From positions 9,668,001-9,732,000 of the forward strand of contig CAMRHE010000012.1 in assembly GCA_947044405.1 (NCBI GenBank): 64,000 nucleotides of DNA. Reading direction: 5' to 3'. Origin of the DNA: Leptodactylus fallax (lineage: Eukaryota; Chordata; Amphibia; Anura; Leptodactylidae). Position 1 is the stretch's first letter. Each line of letters opens with the position of its first letter. This document shows, piece after piece, positions 60,656 through 64,000 of this stretch. The translations under genes and the position numbers were made by a program. The notes below the pieces were generated by a model. That model was given only the letters and a program-made list of their open reading frames with translations, had not been told where the DNA came from and made no database searches.

Positions 60656-61849
60656 AATAGCCTGAGAAATATATTCACTGGGTTGAAAATTAAATTTATA
60701 CCAAATTTGTATTGTTTTTTTTTTCTTTTTATTTTAATTAAAAACTTTTTATAACTTTTTTTTTTCTATTGCCACTTTACAAATCCTATAGCATAATTAT
60801 TTTTTTTTTTTGTCAAGAGAACTGTGTGATGGCTTATTTGTTGCGCGAAGACCTGACATTTGTATTGATGTGATTTGGGGGAACATAACACTTTTTGGTT
60901 GCTTTGTATAATGTTTTTATGGTAGCGAATAGACAAAAAATGGCAATTCTGGCATAGTTGTTTTAGCCCCCCTCCAAAACCTTTTAGATGCCACAGTCAC
61001 TATTGAATGTGGCCTCTGAAAGGTAAAATGCTCAAGATCGGGATGGGGGGAGGCGGATTTGCCAAACCCAGATATTAAGAATAGGTGCCTGGCTGGGAGA
61101 GAAATGTATAGAAAAGATTCTTTTCTACTCACTGTGCAGTGCATGGAAGCTAGTCTCTGCCTGCCATCTCTGAGAGAACTACAAACTCCAGGTATAGCAT
61201 ACTCCAGGTATAATAACCAGAAATAGAGTTATTCCTCATGTACATATATAACAGCTTATCCTGAAACATCACTTCAAATGACATGTAGCAGTTAACCAAT
61301 ATTTCAACACTGATATAATATTGATCAATATTAATATCGATAATTCCACAGAGATCTGAATCTTTCAATGTTCTTTAATTGTATTTTATTATGAAAAGAA
61401 TCCTAGTCTTTATGTCCTATTAGGACAATGGTGTATGGGTATCACAAAGGGGGTTCATTACTAATGGACTCCTCTGGACCAGAATAGACAGTCACTGTGC
61501 TTAAGTAGCTGCCAAAATCTAGTTTGTCTTTGGATGGGAGAAGGGGATATGGGCATTCCTCACAGCCCATATCATTGCTGACCAGCCCATCTGACAGTGC
61601 AGAGTTATCGGTGTCGGAATGGCTCACCCTTACTCGCACACCTATCAAAGCCACACAGTCAGTGAGTTCTGTTTTACGGAAACAGCCAAGCTCTCTTTGC
61701 TATGGAGTTTCCGTCACTTGTGAGATGTGCAAACAGCGTAGCTCACTGTTCTATTCTGTTCCTCCCATTCACTTTTATGGACGTTACAGAAACAGCATAG
61801 CTTGGAGAGCAACTGCTTCCGAAAAACTCCACCACTGATGACAGTCTGT
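60656..61849. other. Intergenic stretch
   Basis: AT-rich with T-runs to 60815, then mixed sequence. 61680-61840 shows partial inverted symmetry (TTTACGGAAACAGCCAAGCT; AGAAACAGCATAGCTTGG). No gene. Confidence 0.4.
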
Positions 61850-61976
61850 ATTTATTTAGCTTACTTACATAGCGCCATCACATTCTGCAGCGCTTTACAA
61901 ATGTTTGTCAATCACTGTCCTATATAGGGCTCACAATCTACATTCCCTATCAATATGTCTTTGGAGTTTGGAAGGT
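61850..61976 (-). repeat. SINE 3' tail
   Basis: AGCTTACTTACATAGCGCC, CTGCAGCGCTTTACAAATG and CTCACAATCTACATTCCCTA match the tail of the SINE at 3792 in inverse orientation. A G-run follows at 61987-61998. Confidence 0.82.
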
Positions 61977-63390
61977 AAGCTGCGTGGGGGGGGGGGGAGC
62001 TCAATTTAGAGATAGCTGCAGGTCTCAGAAGGGGGACCACTTCAGAAATGTATGGCATATCATTTGGATATGCTATATATGTCTTTTATGGATAAAGGTT
62101 AGATTAGGTTAGACAGTCACATGATAATATTTTGATAATATAACATTGCGGTATTACATCAGTGTTTCCATAGACTTAATGGTTACCATACAGCTGTCTG
62201 GAGACCAATACCTTAGCCACATGAAAGCCTATAGATTCAACTGCCTCTATAGTATTGAGTCCTGAATACAGGGGTGATCCTCTAATTAATAAGTTATTTC
62301 CTTTTTTTATATTTATTTAATAGATATCTTTCTGAAATACTTGGACGCCATGATCCTTGTCTCGGCGGCAATAACTGGAACTGTTCAGTTGCAAAATGTT
62401 TATTCTCCAATTAGTTCAACTCTTAAACCAAATGGGCTGAAAACACATGGCCCAGTGCCAGGTATATACCGCAGACATCAAGCTGCCAGCCAGGCCGAAC
62501 AGCACAAGAACATTTTTATGAAATATTTGCTGTTAGTACATCTAAGAAAAGCAATAAGAGTATATCTTATGTGTATGTATAGATATCATATACACTTTGG
62601 GCATGATATTTTTGACAATTTTATAGGCCACATAAGGTACAGGAAGACTGTTCAATGTTAATGCTGTGATGTGTTTGCGTGATAGGTCGGTTGAAGGCAT
62701 GCCCTACATTGGTCTAGATTTCTTACGCTAGGTTCTTTTTTAGTACTTCAGGAAACCATTACATTAATGCAGACAAAATACAAACAAATGATGATTTATT
62801 CCTATATTTTTTAAACTGAATTCTAATATGGTTGTTTCAATAGTGCCTACAGCATATGTACACAGTTGTTATGAAAAATAATTTTTACGTGTCTATGTAC
62901 TTTAAAACATTCAAATGTTATTCTGTGCCATATTGGGTTTTGTTTTTTATGTAGACCTGTATTCTTTGATATTCCTGATTTTAGAGCTGCAAATTCAGTG
63001 GATGTCCTGTGGAATCTCTTCCACCAACAAGACTGAGCAAGCTTTTAACAGTGGAGCACATGCAAGTACTTATGAATTTCTAAAATGCTGTGTGTGGTTA
63101 ATATTGACCTTGCGTAACCACAATTGCCTTTCTAATGTCCAGGAGTAGGTTAGGCCACCCAGCGTTCGCAGACAACTTGCAGCACATCCTATATCCCTGA
63201 ATATTTAGAATCATTTTAGAATTCTCTGTAAATTAGAGTAGGGTGTTATGAAGAGGGGAAAAGTATAAAGATAAAACAATGACAGGCTGTAAATGGGCAC
63301 TAGTGAGTACTATGAAGGCTGAAGAATGAATGGTAGACTGGGACAGTGGGCTCAGTGCTGTATATCATGCAAACAATTTACAAAGATACC
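61977..63390. other. Intergenic stretch with unique island
   Basis: 62325-62560 looks unique; its frame (62341-62661, beginning MDAMILVSAAITGTVQLQ) is open for 106 codons. It has a weak upstream AATAG acceptor-like site but no recognisable homology. Treated as non-coding. Confidence 0.35.
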
Positions 63391-64000
63391 TTAACCCTTT
63401 AAGGATCGGGTCTATTTTTACCTTAACCACTTCCATACCAGATGCTTTACCCACCTTCAAGACCATGCAAATTTTCAAGTTTTTTGTATGTGCGGTTTTG
63501 AGGGCAGTAACATTTTTATCATATGCGTTATTCAACTAATTTCTGTGTCTTTTTTCGGTGACACATAGGGCTTCATTTTTATGTTTTTATTTTTGCATGT
63601 TTTTTTCATTTTTTTTATATCTGGGAAAATATAAACAAAAGAGGAGGGAAAATGTGTCTGTTTTTCACTTTTAATTATCTTTTTATTTTATAACACAAAG
63701 TGCTAGTAAAAAACTTTGTAAAATAGTTTTTCCTCTCCGTTATGGTAATTTTTATTTTGTATGGTGTCGTCAGGGGCGGGACTATAACCTTTAATAAGGG
63801 CTGGTATTGGCGTATTATTTAATTTATTTTTTTAATTACTTTACTTTTTTTTTTTTTAACATTGTGTCCCCATAAGGTCATAATAGACCTTTGGGGACAT
63901 CTGATAACTTTTTTTTGGTGGGGGGAGGCTGATTTCCCTTGTAACTGGGGCTGGTATATTTAGCCCCAGTGGCTGGAGTAATACCGCCTGCCCGTTACTT
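63391..64000 (+). mobile_element. TTAA-flanked DNA transposon, left part, runs out of window
   Basis: It begins TTAACCCTTTAAGGATCGGG at 63391, a terminus style of frog TTAA-specific (piggyBac or Kolobok) elements. From 63706 it matches the fragment at 10556-10860. No transposase frame is visible in this part. Confidence 0.65.

Overview
The window looks like intergenic, transposon-rich vertebrate DNA, most probably from a frog or toad. That placement is an inference from the repeat mix: several Tc1/mariner families, a Rex1-type LINE, an L1-like LINE, tRNA-derived SINEs whose tail ends in GGCGCTATATAAGTAAGC, and many foldback MITEs with TTA/TAA, TTAA or 8-bp target duplications. I recognise no complete host protein-coding gene and no intact rRNA, tRNA or snRNA gene. 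Every long reading frame with recognisable homology belongs to a transposable element. One 52-bp stretch at 8416-8467 has the form of a spliced exon but cannot be assigned.

Layout. 1-1355 is a Tc1 element cut by the window edge (family A). 3135-7870 holds a TTAA MITE, a tRNA-derived SINE, a Rex1-type LINE and a long foldback element. 8992-9640 has a Tc1-derived MITE and a small retroposon tail. 11075-11285 is a perfect 96-bp-arm palindrome. 12527-14156 is a near-intact Tc1 (family B), followed by an L1-like 3' end to 14977. 19578-22425 has a TTA MITE, a second family A Tc1 and a Tc1 fragment (family F). 24075-27609 has foldback MITEs and a lightly damaged Tc1 (family C). 29194-29477 is a minisatellite. 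30476-32000 is a Tc1 (family D). 32308-34410 is a Tc1 MITE carrying a nested hAT-like MITE, followed by a larger hAT-like element. 36718-37688 is an unusual retroposon whose 5' end comes from U2 snRNA. 41028-41798 is a third hAT-like element. 43864-44798 is a second, internally deleted family D Tc1. 47352-47660 is a minisatellite, and 48184-50244 is a 76-bp satellite array with higher-order structure. 52272-52940, 53959-54431, 58605-59210 and 60420-60652 hold further MITEs and an L1-like copy. From 63391 a TTAA-flanked element runs out of the window.

The elements do not form a pathway; they are independent insertions of different ages. Several insert into one another, which gives relative dates. 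Between them lie unique, low-repeat islands (about 17600-18560, 38280-38900, 46090-46400, 51690-52110, 59640-60060 and 62325-62560) that could be conserved non-coding elements.

The most unusual items are the U2-snRNA-headed retroposon (13-bp target duplication, poly(A) tail), the regular 5-mer/6-mer higher-order structure of the 76-bp satellite, the perfect palindrome at 11 kb, and a hammerhead-like CTGATGA-stem-GAAA motif shared with a paired base change by two copies of one small retroposon.
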